DNA of 64,000 bases from Hydrocarboniphaga effusa AP103 (GCF_000271305.1 NZ_AKGD01000001.1:744001-808000); one strand, 5' to 3'. Counted from the stretch's first letter, positions 42,583 through 49,860 are shown. Translations and numbers: made by a program. Notes: a model not told the origin generated them from the letters alone.

Positions 42583-42808
42583 AGCCCCCTCCCCCTAACG
42601 TTGCTCCACCGGTGGCCGCTTCCTTGCTGAACTCCACATGGCGCCGATAGCTTGCGAGCATGGGATCGGGATCCCAGCCCATCTCGGCCTGCGCCAGGGT
42701 TCCGCGCTGCCACGGCTTCACCTCTTGAATGGAACAGCCGGCCAGCATCGACGATGCGACGAGCGCCAACGCTATGGCGCCAAGACTTGCAGAACGTGTG
42801 TATCTCAT
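42566..42808 (-). CDS. DUF4266 small lipoprotein with Gly-Cys tail
   Basis: An 80-residue lipoprotein: signal peptide with lipobox LAGC (Cys25), conserved KPWQRGTLAQ and FSKEAATGGAT, and a C-terminus GGGGCGCSN. The family is defined by this Gly-rich Cys tail and by linkage to DUF3570, ApbE and a thioredoxin. The tail could bind metal, be flavin-modified at the TGGAT segment, or be a thiol pair reduced by the TlpA/DsbD chain; none is proven. The start overlaps the tlpA-like stop (ATGA) behind a strong GGAGGGGAGG site. Confidence 0.88.
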   Translation of the reverse strand: MRYTRSASLGAIALALVASSMLAGCSIQEVKPWQRGTLAQAEMGWDPDPMLASYRRHVEFSKEAATGGATLGGGGCGCSN

Positions 42809-43302
42809 GACCTCCCCTCCACGGCTTTTTTGATGAGATCCTCGAGTTCGGATAATTCGGACGGCTGATATCCGACGTTGACGTGGCGGACGATTCCGTC
42901 ACGATCGATCAAGTACCCGGTGGGCATTCCCGGCGCGTCGAAACGACTCGCCCAGCTGCCTTCCGGATCGAAGACGATGGGAAACTTCACCGGTGTCTTC
43001 TTGAGAAAAGCCAACGCGTCGGGCTTTTCGGAATCGACATTCACGCCGACGACGATCAGGTCGTTCGACCATTGCGTTCTGAGGCGATCCAGCGCCGGCA
43101 TCGAGCGACGGCACGGCGCACACCACGAAGCCCAGAAATCGATGTAGACGACCTTGCCCTTGAAGCTGTCGAGTCGCTGCCATGCACCCGACTGATCTTG
43201 TGCCTCGAGCTGCGGAGCAGGCTCGCCGACGGAGACTGCGTGCGCAGACGCACTCATCGCAGCCAAAGCCACGGCAGCCAATCTCAATACGCTCATCTTC
43301 AT
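42805..43302 (-). CDS. TlpA-like periplasmic thioredoxin
   Basis: A 165-residue thioredoxin-fold protein with signal peptide (LRLAAVALAAMSASAHA) and active site DFWASWCAPCRR. The cis-Pro loop reads APGMPTGYLIDRDG. TlpA/ResA proteins reduce specific disulfides in the periplasm, and need DsbD for electrons; dsbD is three genes downstream. ATG 43302 has AGAGG 6 bases upstream; a second ATG is 6 bases later. First gene of the 43302-38518 operon. It could keep DUF4266 cysteines or apocytochrome CxxCH thiols reduced (CcmG-like role). Confidence 0.88.
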   Translation of the reverse strand: MKMSVLRLAAVALAAMSASAHAVSVGEPAPQLEAQDQSGAWQRLDSFKGKVVYIDFWASWCAPCRRSMPALDRLRTQWSNDLIVVGVNVDSEKPDALAFLKKTPVKFPIVFDPEGSWASRFDAPGMPTGYLIDRDGIVRHVNVGYQPSELSELEDLIKKAVEGRS

Positions 43303-43535
43303 TGGAACCTCTGCTGTTCGCTTGGCACGCACACGTGAAGGCATGTGTGCACACATGAGGCTAAGAGTCTCCACGCGAAGCCGAAGGGCCTCGTACCTCA
43401 GGCGTCTTCTTGCAGTCGCGATCTCTCATTTGTGATTGCGAATCCGTTCATCGGCTCGCTCATCGGCTTTTTATATTTCTGCGCCGGCTCCTCCAGCGCT
43501 GTTGCAATCTACGCAAAACTTTCGAACCCGCACTA

Positions 43536-43552
43536 CTACCCGATGTGGGTAG
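43536..43552. promoter_or_regulatory. CTACCC-N5-GGGTAG palindrome, site C
   Basis: A perfect copy, CTACCC-GATGT-GGGTAG. It lies 234 bp ahead of the tlpA-like start and about 60 bp ahead of an AT-rich candidate -10 (read on the minus strand), a normal spacing for an activator. Confidence 0.6.
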
Positions 43553-43655
43553 GATTTTCGCTGCAGCGCAGCAATGAATCTGACGCCGTGATCGGCTTTT
43601 TCAGGCAATTCCAGGCATTTCTTCATCGAATGAAAATGCGAGACGTCAGTTCCAC

Positions 43656-43672
43656 CTACTCTCCTTGGGTAG
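43656..43672. promoter_or_regulatory. CTAC(T)C-N5-GGGTAG palindrome, site D
   Basis: CTACTC-TCCTT-GGGTAG, one mismatch from consensus. It is the copy nearest to ccmC (start 43956, 283 bp away) and may put the ccm genes under the same regulator. Confidence 0.5.
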
Positions 43673-43871
43673 TAGATGCATCGGCGATTCGACTCCTACA
43701 GTCGGCCGACATGCGCTCGATCGCGGATCAGCAAGCTCCCATCCGAGGGGTCATGGAGAGACAAGCGCGACGTGATGGCAAAAGACCCTTGAGCAGCAAG
43801 CGCATCGCTGCGCTCGACGGATGAAGATTGCGGGTTTCCTCGGAGGGACGATCTGGTCCTTCTTGCACATT

Positions 43872-43896
43872 ACCTCCCGATATCTGTTCGGGAGGT
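43872..43896 (+). terminator. Hairpin upstream of ccmC
   Basis: A perfect 9-bp stem, ACCTCCCGA/TCGGGAGGT, with a 7-base loop and then CTTCTT. It may be a weak terminator or attenuator about 60 bp before ccmC. The 3-prime arm contains GGGAGGT, but no start codon follows at a suitable distance. Confidence 0.4.
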
Positions 43897-43955
43897 CTTC
43901 TTGAAGGCCCGCGCAAATTATCGATGCCGATACGGCACGCTCGGAGGAACAATCG

Positions 43956-44717
43956 ATGGCGCGATCAGCACTGGACTGGACCTGGTTCCATCGACTCGCG
44001 TCTCCCCCCGCGTTCTATCGCCTGGCTGATCGCTGGGCGCCGCGGCTTGCGATCGCCTCGGCACTGCTGATCGGCTACGGCCTGGTCGGCGGCCTGGTGC
44101 TCGCGCCCGCCGATTACCAGCAGGGCGAAGCCTTTCGCATCATCTACGTCCACGTGCCGGCCGCATGGCTCTCGTTGTTCGGCTACAGCGCGATGGCGTC
44201 GGCGGCTTTCGTCGCCATCATCTGGCGCATCAAGCTCGCCGAATGCGTGGTGGTCTGCGCGGCTCCGGTCGGCGCGAGCTTCACCGCGCTCGCGCTCGTC
44301 ACCGGCATGCTCTGGGGCAAGCCGATGTGGGGCGCGTATTGGGTCTGGGATGCGCGGCTGACGTCCGAACTCGTGCTGCTGTTTCTGTATCTCGGCGTGA
44401 TCGCGCTGAACCAGTCTTTCGAAGACCCGCGCACCGCGGCTCGTGCCTGCGGCCTGCTTGCGCTCGTCGGCGTGGTCAACGTGCCGATCGTGCATTACTC
44501 GGTGGAATGGTGGAACAGCCTGCATCAAGGCCCGACGGTGTCGAAGATCGGCAAGCCGAGCATCGCCGCCGACATGCTGTGGCCGCTGCTGTCGATGAGC
44601 GTGGGTTGCATGACGTTCTTCGCCTGGGCGGTGATCCGGCGCGTGCAGAACGAATTGCTGCTGCGCGAGCGTCATTCGTCCTGGGTTCGTGAACGCATGC
44701 TGAGCTTCGATGTATAG
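43956..44717 (+). CDS. ccmC: Haem exporter/handling protein CcmC
   Basis: A 253-residue six-helix membrane protein that loads haem onto CcmE in system I cytochrome c maturation. The tryptophan-rich WGAYWVWDARLTSELV and the two haem-ligand regions YVHVPAAW and VHYSVEWWNSLHQG are present. CGGAGGAAC precedes the ATG. Its TAG stop is formed at the very edge of the inverted-repeat element that separates it from ccmD, so the last residues may have been altered by the insertion. ccmA and ccmB, which normally precede it, are absent here. Confidence 0.93.
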   Translation: MARSALDWTWFHRLASPPAFYRLADRWAPRLAIASALLIGYGLVGGLVLAPADYQQGEAFRIIYVHVPAAWLSLFGYSAMASAAFVAIIWRIKLAECVVVCAAPVGASFTALALVTGMLWGKPMWGAYWVWDARLTSELVLLFLYLGVIALNQSFEDPRTAARACGLLALVGVVNVPIVHYSVEWWNSLHQGPTVSKIGKPSIAADMLWPLLSMSVGCMTFFAWAVIRRVQNELLLRERHSSWVRERMLSFDV

Positions 44718-44983
44718 GGCCTGTCAGCACGAATCCGCTCGCCGCGTTGTGGTCCGAGTTTCGATCAGGCCAGGCGCGACGAGGGAGTTTGGTGGCTCCA
44801 AACGACTGAGGAGCAACGCCGCATGATCGAAACTCGGACCACAACCCGAAGGGACGGGGCCGCTTTGGCGCATCGCGGCGTCAGTCGTCGCTCCTGTACG
44901 TCCAGTACAGCGCGCTCCTCCTTCCTTGCGCTGCGCCAAAGCGACCTCCGTCGCGGTGAGTGGATTCGTGCTGACAGGCCCTA
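44715..44983. repeat. Structured 269-bp inverted-repeat (MITE-like) element
   Basis: Ends are 32-bp terminal inverted repeats starting TAGGGCCTGTCAGCACGAAT, with only two mismatches between left (44715-44746) and right (44952-44983). Inside are a perfect 21-bp inverted repeat (44747-44767 with 44824-44844) enclosing a GTTTGG/CCAAAC hairpin, a 12-bp pair CGCTTTGGCGCA at 44861-44872 with 44932-44943, and CTGTAC/GTACAG at 44894-44910. It carries no gene and sits exactly between ccmC and ccmD. It looks like a non-autonomous mobile element; no second copy was seen in the window. Confidence 0.85.
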
Positions 44984-44997
44984 GCTCCTTTCTCTCC

Positions 44998-45141
44998 ATG
45001 GGCGGCTATGCCGCGTACGTCTGGGGCAGCTTCGGCGCGTTCGTGCTGGTGCTGGTCTGGAACCTCGTGACGCCCGCCCTGCGCCGCCGCAGCGTGATCC
45101 AGCAACTGGCCGAAGGCCAGAGCGAGAAAGACGATGACTAA
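44998..45141 (+). CDS. ccmD: Haem exporter small subunit CcmD
   Basis: A 47-residue protein with one membrane helix (YVWGSFGAFVLVLVWNL) and a basic/acidic tail (RRRSVIQQLAEGQSEKDDD), the standard CcmD layout. CcmD stabilises CcmC-CcmE and release of holo-CcmE. The ATG at 44998 (MGGYAAYVW) is the family start; GCTCCTTTCTCTCC upstream gives no clear ribosome site, so expression may have suffered from the inserted repeat. Its stop overlaps the ccmE start region by 8 bases. Confidence 0.88.
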   Translation: MGGYAAYVWGSFGAFVLVLVWNLVTPALRRRSVIQQLAEGQSEKDDD

Positions 45142-45631
45142 GCGTCAAAGCAGAATGCTGTGGGTGGGCGTGCTGATCGGCGGGATCGCGCTGGCGGCGG
45201 TGCTCGGCTTCACGGCCTTTCGCAAGAACATGATGTATTTCTACACGCCGAGCGATCTGGTGGCGCAGAACGCGCCCAAGCACGCGCGGCTGCGGCTCGG
45301 TGGCCTGGTCGAGCAGGGCAGCCTGCAGCGCGGCGAAGGCCTGCTCGTGAGCTTCACGCTGGCCGATTGCGCGCAGAAGGTGAGGGTGCGTTACGACGGC
45401 ATCCTGCCGGATCTGTTTCGCGAGGGTCAGGGCATCGTCGCCACCGGACAGCTCGGCGACGACGGCCAGTTCACGGCCGAAGAAGTGCTCGCCAAGCACG
45501 ACGAAAATTACCTGCCGCCGGAGCTCGCCCAATCGCTGACGACGCCGGACGGCAAGCATTCCTGCGCACCGTTCAAGTCGGTCGATTCGATGCAGTCGGC
45601 CAGCGCGGAGCCGTTGCCGCTCGCCCGCTGA
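45134..45631 (+). CDS. ccmE: Periplasmic haem chaperone CcmE
   Basis: A 165-residue membrane-anchored haem chaperone: one N-terminal helix (LWVGVLIGGIALAAVLGF), an OB-fold body with RLGGLVEQGSLQR, and the covalent-haem His in AKHDENYLPPEL. It carries haem from CcmC to the CcmF/H ligase. Overlaps ccmD by 8 bases. The ligase genes ccmF, ccmG and ccmH do not follow; ccmI comes directly after. Confidence 0.93.
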   Translation: MTKRQSRMLWVGVLIGGIALAAVLGFTAFRKNMMYFYTPSDLVAQNAPKHARLRLGGLVEQGSLQRGEGLLVSFTLADCAQKVRVRYDGILPDLFREGQGIVATGQLGDDGQFTAEEVLAKHDENYLPPELAQSLTTPDGKHSCAPFKSVDSMQSASAEPLPLAR

Positions 45632-45669
45632 GGCGATCGCACTGCGCCGATCAGGGCTTCGCTACGGTC

Positions 45670-46869
45670 ATGAATCAACTGTATTGGGCGATGGCGGCGC
45701 TCACCGTGCTCGCCGCGCTCGGACTCGCCAGACCGTGGTGGAAGCGCAGCGCGAGCGACGCCGACAGGCGCCGCGACAGCAACATCGCGGCCTACCGCCA
45801 GCGGCTCGAGGAAATCGAAGCGGAGGTCGCAGCCGGCCTCATCCAGCCCGAGGCAGCGGCTGCGCTACGCGATGAAGCCGGAACGCGTCTGCTCGACGAT
45901 GCGTCCGCCGTCGCGGTCGCGCCGCGATCGGCGCCGCCGCTGCGCTGGCGTGGAGCCCTGTTGCTCGGCCTGCTGCTCGCGATGTTTTCGGGCGCCTACT
46001 ACGCAGCGGCCGGCTCCTGGCGTACCGCGGCGATGGTCGCGGGCGAGCTCGCGCCGCCCAAAGCCGACGTCGACGCCATGCTGGCCCAACTCGAGCAGCG
46101 GCTGCGACAAGCTCCCGATGACGTCGACGGCTGGGCCGCGCTCGGACGCGCGCGCCTGATCCTGCAACGCTACGCCGCGGCCGCCGCAGCCTACGCCAAA
46201 GCCAACGAACTGACCGATCACCGCGATCCCGATCTACTCGTGAATGAGGGCGAAGCGCTCAGCATGGCAAGTGACCGTCTATTGCGGAACCGGCCGCAGC
46301 AGCTGTTCGACCAGGCGCTCGCGCTTGATCCCAGGCACGCGAAAGCGCTTTGGTACGCCGGCATGGCCGCGCTACAGGCCGGCGACAAGCCGCGCACGAT
46401 CGAACTCTGGACGCGCCTACGCTCGCAGAAAATTCCCGATGAGCTGCGCAGTATCCTCGACCAGCAGTTCACCGCACTCGGAGTCAAGCCCACCGGCGAG
46501 ACATCACCCGCCCCGTCATCGGCGGTCGCACTCGACATCCATTTGAACCTCGCACCCGAGCTGGCCAACAAGCTGCCCGCCGGTGGCATGCTGATCGTCT
46601 ACGCCAAGGCGCTCGAAGGCCCAGCGATGCCGTTGGCGGTGGTCCGGCAACCCATCGAGCGCTTCCCGCTTCGGATCAGGCTCGACGACAGCCAGGCGAT
46701 GATGCCGACTCTCAAGCTTTCGTCATTCGACCGTTGGGAAGTGAGCGCGCGCATCGGCAAGAATGGACAAGCCAGGGCCGAGTCCGGCGATCTTCAGGGG
46801 GTGATCCGCGTGGGCCGTAGCGACATCGGCGCGGCGGTGAACTTGACGATCGATTCGGTGGTGCCTTGA
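45670..46869 (+). CDS. ccmI: Cytochrome c maturation protein CcmI (CycH)
   Basis: A 399-residue protein with an N-terminal membrane segment (LYWAMAALTVLAALGLA), a cytosolic RRRDSNIAAYRQRLEEIEAE loop with second helix LLLGLLLAMFSGAYYAA, a TPR-like periplasmic region (DGWAALGRARLILQRYAAAA, PRHAKALWYAGMAALQAG) and a C-terminal domain ending in LTIDSVVP. CcmI holds apocytochrome c for haem ligation. It lies 38 bases after ccmE, where ccmF would be expected, and is the last gene before a convergent AraC regulator. Confidence 0.9.
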   Translation: MNQLYWAMAALTVLAALGLARPWWKRSASDADRRRDSNIAAYRQRLEEIEAEVAAGLIQPEAAAALRDEAGTRLLDDASAVAVAPRSAPPLRWRGALLLGLLLAMFSGAYYAAAGSWRTAAMVAGELAPPKADVDAMLAQLEQRLRQAPDDVDGWAALGRARLILQRYAAAAAAYAKANELTDHRDPDLLVNEGEALSMASDRLLRNRPQQLFDQALALDPRHAKALWYAGMAALQAGDKPRTIELWTRLRSQKIPDELRSILDQQFTALGVKPTGETSPAPSSAVALDIHLNLAPELANKLPAGGMLIVYAKALEGPAMPLAVVRQPIERFPLRIRLDDSQAMMPTLKLSSFDRWEVSARIGKNGQARAESGDLQGVIRVGRSDIGAAVNLTIDSVVP

Positions 46870-46887
46870 TTCCGCCCGGGAGCCGGT

Positions 46888-47892
46888 TCAAGCGGGCGCG
46901 GTCTTGAGCTTCATCATGCTTCGCTTCGGCGGCACGCCGAACATCCGGGAATATTCGCGACTGAACTGCGAGGTGCTTTCGTAGCCGACCTGGTAGGCGG
47001 CATCCGCCACGTTCACCGCGTCGGTCGCCATCAGGCGCCTGGCTTCGAGCAGGCGCAGCTGTTTCTGGAACTGCAGCGGCGTCATCGACGTGAGCGCCTT
47101 GAAATGCTGATGGAACGATGACGGACTCATGCTGGCCAGCGCGGCCAGCTGCTCCACGCGCAGCGTGCGGGCGAAGTCGAGACGCAGAAGCTGGATCGCT
47201 TTTGCGACGCGGTCGATATGCGTTCCCGGCATCACCAGCTTGCGCATCTCGCCCCCATGCGCCCCGCTGAGCAGCCAGTAGTAAATCTCGCGCATGACCG
47301 AAGGATGGAGAATCGGAACCGCATCGGGTCTCCGGGTCAGTCTGATCAGGCGCAGGATGCATTCGCCCAAGGTGTCGTCGACCTGCGTCACGAACACGCA
47401 AGGCCCCGGCGTGGCATCGAGCGCGGGCTTCGTCTCCATCTGCTCGATCACGTCACGCATCATCGCGAGATCGAAATCGATGGTGATGCCGAGATAGGGC
47501 TCGGTGGCGCTGGCCTTGGCGATTCGCCCGCTGGCCGGCAGCTCCATGCTGACGACCAGGCACTGCATCGCGCCGTAGTCGACGCTGTCTTCGCCGAACA
47601 GTATCTGCTTCGCGCCTTGGAGCACGATGCACAGCGAAGGTCGGTACACCATGCGATGCGGCATCATCTCCTGGAACGAGCGGATGATCTTGACGCTGTC
47701 CATCGGTGTCTCGAACAGGCCCTGCCCGCCACCCTGCGCATCGACATAGGCCTTGACCTCCGCGACCAGCGTCGACCACACGTGATTCGCGGGTTGGTCG
47801 CGCGTGAGCTGCACGCTGCCGTTGTGCGTCGTCGGCGAATCGTCGCCTGCAGGAATAGGCAAATTTATTGAGGTATCGGGCATTCTGCTCAC
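46888..47892 (-). CDS. AraC-family regulator
   Basis: A 334-residue regulator with an AraC_N cupin-like sensor domain (MVYRPSLCIVLQGAKQILFG, about residues 79-98) and a C-terminal double helix-turn-helix (LAALASMSPSSFHQHFKAL and VADAAYQVGYESTSQFSREY). The start is GTG at 47892 with AGAGGG upstream; an ATG follows 9 bases later. Divergent from the SDR at 48039, which it probably regulates. AraC_N proteins of this type are often next to single oxidoreductase genes. Confidence 0.87.
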   Translation of the reverse strand: MSRMPDTSINLPIPAGDDSPTTHNGSVQLTRDQPANHVWSTLVAEVKAYVDAQGGGQGLFETPMDSVKIIRSFQEMMPHRMVYRPSLCIVLQGAKQILFGEDSVDYGAMQCLVVSMELPASGRIAKASATEPYLGITIDFDLAMMRDVIEQMETKPALDATPGPCVFVTQVDDTLGECILRLIRLTRRPDAVPILHPSVMREIYYWLLSGAHGGEMRKLVMPGTHIDRVAKAIQLLRLDFARTLRVEQLAALASMSPSSFHQHFKALTSMTPLQFQKQLRLLEARRLMATDAVNVADAAYQVGYESTSQFSREYSRMFGVPPKRSMMKLKTAPA

Positions 47893-48038
47893 GGGGCATT
47901 CCCTCTAGCTTGATGGTGTCGACTGCAAGCGAGGTGAGCGCAAGGACATGACAGAAAGCGCCCGGCCGTCAATGGCGCGTCATGACCGTCGCTCATCGGC
48001 ACCCAGTCCACTCTTCTTCGATCTTCCAGGGCATCACC
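47893..48038. promoter_or_regulatory. Divergent promoter region, AraC gene / SDR gene
   Basis: A 146-bp gap holding both promoters. No clear direct repeat of AraC type was picked out. CCAGGGCATCACC precedes the SDR start at 48039. Confidence 0.35.
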
Positions 48039-48944
48039 ATGTCGAGATGGACTTCCGCTGACATCCACTCCCAACGCGGTCGCACGGCAGTTGTGACCGG
48101 AACGGGAGGACTTGGTTTCCAGACCGCGCTCGCACTCGCCCGCGCTGGCGTCGATGTGGTCATCGCGGGCCGAAACGCGATCAAGGGCGAAGCGGCCGTG
48201 GCCCAGATCCGGAGCCGCGTCGCGGATGCCGCGATCCGCTTCGAAACGCTGGACCTGGCCAGCCTGCGGTCCGTCGAAATTTTCGCGAGCCGGTTGCAAC
48301 GCCAGCAGGCGCAGCTCGACCTGCTGATCAACAACGCCGCCGTGATGACGCCCCCGAAGCGGCTGACGACCGCCGATGGTTTCGAGCTTCAGTTCGGTAC
48401 GAATTACCTGGGTCACTTCGCGTTGACCGCCCGCCTGCTTCCGCTGCTACGCAAGGGCATGGCGCCACGCGTGGTGAACGTATCGAGCATCGCGGCGAGA
48501 AACGGCGCGATCCATTTCGACGATCTGAACTCCGAACTCGACTACAAACCGATGCCGGCCTACAGCCAATCGAAGCTGGCCTGCCTGATGTTCGCGTTCG
48601 AACTGCAGCGCCGCAGCGATGAAGCCGCGTGGGGCATTCAAAGCCTGGCCGCGCATCCCGGCATTTCGCGCACCGATTTGCTGCCCAACGGAGCCGGTGC
48701 ATGGAGCGCCCCCGGCATGCTGCGCCGTTACCTGTGGTTCCTGTTCCAGCCGGCCGCACAGGGAGCCTGGCCGACGCTGTACGCCGCGACTTCGGCCCAG
48801 GCGAGAGCGGGCGCCTACTATGGCCCGGACAAGCTCGGCGAAACGCGCGGCTATCCCGTGCTCGCCCGCATTCCGCCCCAGGCCCTCGAAACGGCCACGG
48901 CCGCGAGGCTGTGGGCCGAGTCGGAGCGGCTGACCGCAAACTAG
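48039..48944 (+). CDS. SDR-family oxidoreductase (retinol-dehydrogenase-like)
   Basis: A 301-residue short-chain dehydrogenase of the retinol dehydrogenase/protochlorophyllide-reductase-like group. Cofactor loop [17 protein letters not shown], catalytic [10 protein letters not shown] and YSQSKLACL, then [20 protein letters not shown] after strand 2 suggests NADP(H). ATG 48039 was chosen because the domain starts right after it; the frame is open from 47982. Probably the target of the divergent AraC regulator. Confidence 0.87.
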   Translation: MSRWTSADIHSQRGRTAVVTGTGGLGFQTALALARAGVDVVIAGRNAIKGEAAVAQIRSRVADAAIRFETLDLASLRSVEIFASRLQRQQAQLDLLINNAAVMTPPKRLTTADGFELQFGTNYLGHFALTARLLPLLRKGMAPRVVNVSSIAARNGAIHFDDLNSELDYKPMPAYSQSKLACLMFAFELQRRSDEAAWGIQSLAAHPGISRTDLLPNGAGAWSAPGMLRRYLWFLFQPAAQGAWPTLYAATSAQARAGAYYGPDKLGETRGYPVLARIPPQALETATAARLWAESERLTAN

Positions 48945-48949
48945 CCCTC

Positions 48950-48969
48950 GATGGATCCTGCGATCCATC
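48950..48969. terminator. Small hairpin between convergent SDR and TetR genes
   Basis: A perfect 8-bp stem GATGGATC/GATCCATC with loop CTGC, just after the SDR stop. No T-run follows, so termination strength is uncertain. Confidence 0.4.
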
Positions 48970-49048
48970 AGGCGGTCCGGCAAGGTACGCCGTACGACGA
49001 CGAGCATCTTGGTGAGTCTGCCGCTCGACAGGGCGATGAAAGTCGAGA

Positions 49049-49792
49049 CTAGATTTCCGGCAACGGCAGGCGGGCGATGACGTCCGCCTGATCGAAGCTC
49101 AGGCCGAGTCCGTGCAGCAGCATGGCGGCGGCGCGTTCGGCCGCGCTGCCGCGGTCGAGGCCCAGCGACTGCAGCATCGAATCCGGTTTCTGGGTTTCGA
49201 GCACGGCGGCGATCGCACCGAGCACACCGGCACCGAGCGTGATCAGGCTCATCGTCGGATCGGGCGTGCTGAAACGCCGCTTGGCGATTCCGCGTTGGAT
49301 GTCGCGAGCGAGGCGCGCGCCGAGCCCCCGGGTCAGGGCTCGCGTCGACAGGCCCTCCTTGACGAGGAACTGCCCCCAAAGCGGCTCGTGCTGCGCGCGC
49401 AGCACGGTATGGCGCACCGAGATCGCGATGACCTCGGCCGGATCGTCGATCGCGACCACGAGCCGGTCGAGATGATCGGCGAACTCTTCGAACACGGTGT
49501 CGATCACGGCGGCCTGCAAGGCTTCGCGGGATTCGAAGTGGTTGTAGAACGAGCCGATGCCGACATCCGCCGCCTCGGTGATCTCGTTGATCGTCACCGC
49601 ATCCAGGCCGCGTTCGGCCATGAGGCTGAAAGCAGCCTCGATCAGCTTCTCCCGCGTCTCGCGGCGCCGGCGCGCGCCGCGGGGCTCCCTGGGCTCGCGC
49701 GGCTGCTCGTCGCCCACGGTCGCATCCGCCGGGGCGGAGGCCCGCTTCTGGGTGCGCTTGGCGCTCGGCGATGTTCGGGCTGAACGACTCAT
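49049..49792 (-). CDS. TetR-family regulator
   Basis: A 247-residue repressor with a basic, disordered N-terminus (residues 1-45, rich in Arg/Pro/Glu), a TetR helix-turn-helix (TINEITEAADVGIGSFYNHF, about 67-86) and a helical ligand domain. Divergent from the VOC/FAH/ligase operon that starts at 49991, with a good palindrome in between, so it probably represses that operon and releases it on binding an acyl-CoA or aromatic ligand (inference). Confidence 0.87.
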   Translation of the reverse strand: MSRSARTSPSAKRTQKRASAPADATVGDEQPREPREPRGARRRRETREKLIEAAFSLMAERGLDAVTINEITEAADVGIGSFYNHFESREALQAAVIDTVFEEFADHLDRLVVAIDDPAEVIAISVRHTVLRAQHEPLWGQFLVKEGLSTRALTRGLGARLARDIQRGIAKRRFSTPDPTMSLITLGAGVLGAIAAVLETQKPDSMLQSLGLDRGSAAERAAAMLLHGLGLSFDQADVIARLPLPEI

Positions 49793-49836
49793 GGGATTGC
49801 CGGCTGGGTGAAGCCCTCATTGTAGTGCAATTTTTC

Positions 49837-49860
49837 ATACTTGAAGATTTATTCAAATAT
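49837..49860. promoter_or_regulatory. Probable TetR operator
   Basis: ATACTTGAA-GATTTA-TTCAAATAT: 9-bp arms with one mismatch, in an AT-rich segment of the 49793-49990 gap between the TetR gene and the VOC dioxygenase operon. Size and symmetry fit a TetR dimer site. Confidence 0.6.

Larger units (their letters stand above)
43303..43955. promoter_or_regulatory. 653-bp divergent control region, tlpA-like operon / ccmC
   Basis: No convincing gene. It contains palindromes C (43536-43552) and D (43656-43672), an AT-rich TTTTTATATTT near 43468-43478 that could hold a -10 box for the minus-strand operon, and a 9-bp-stem hairpin at 43872-43896 before ccmC. An open frame at 43345-43824 reads through all these sites and looks like chance. 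Confidence 0.6.

Noticed and set aside
43345-43824. 159-codon open frame in the tlpA/ccmC gap
   Set aside because: No ribosome site, no recognisable domain, atypical composition, and it runs through two LuxR-type palindromes; better explained as control-region DNA.
44724-44999. Open frame inside the inverted-repeat element
   Set aside because: It is generated by the repeat arms; no ribosome site and no homology-like features. The element carries no transposase.
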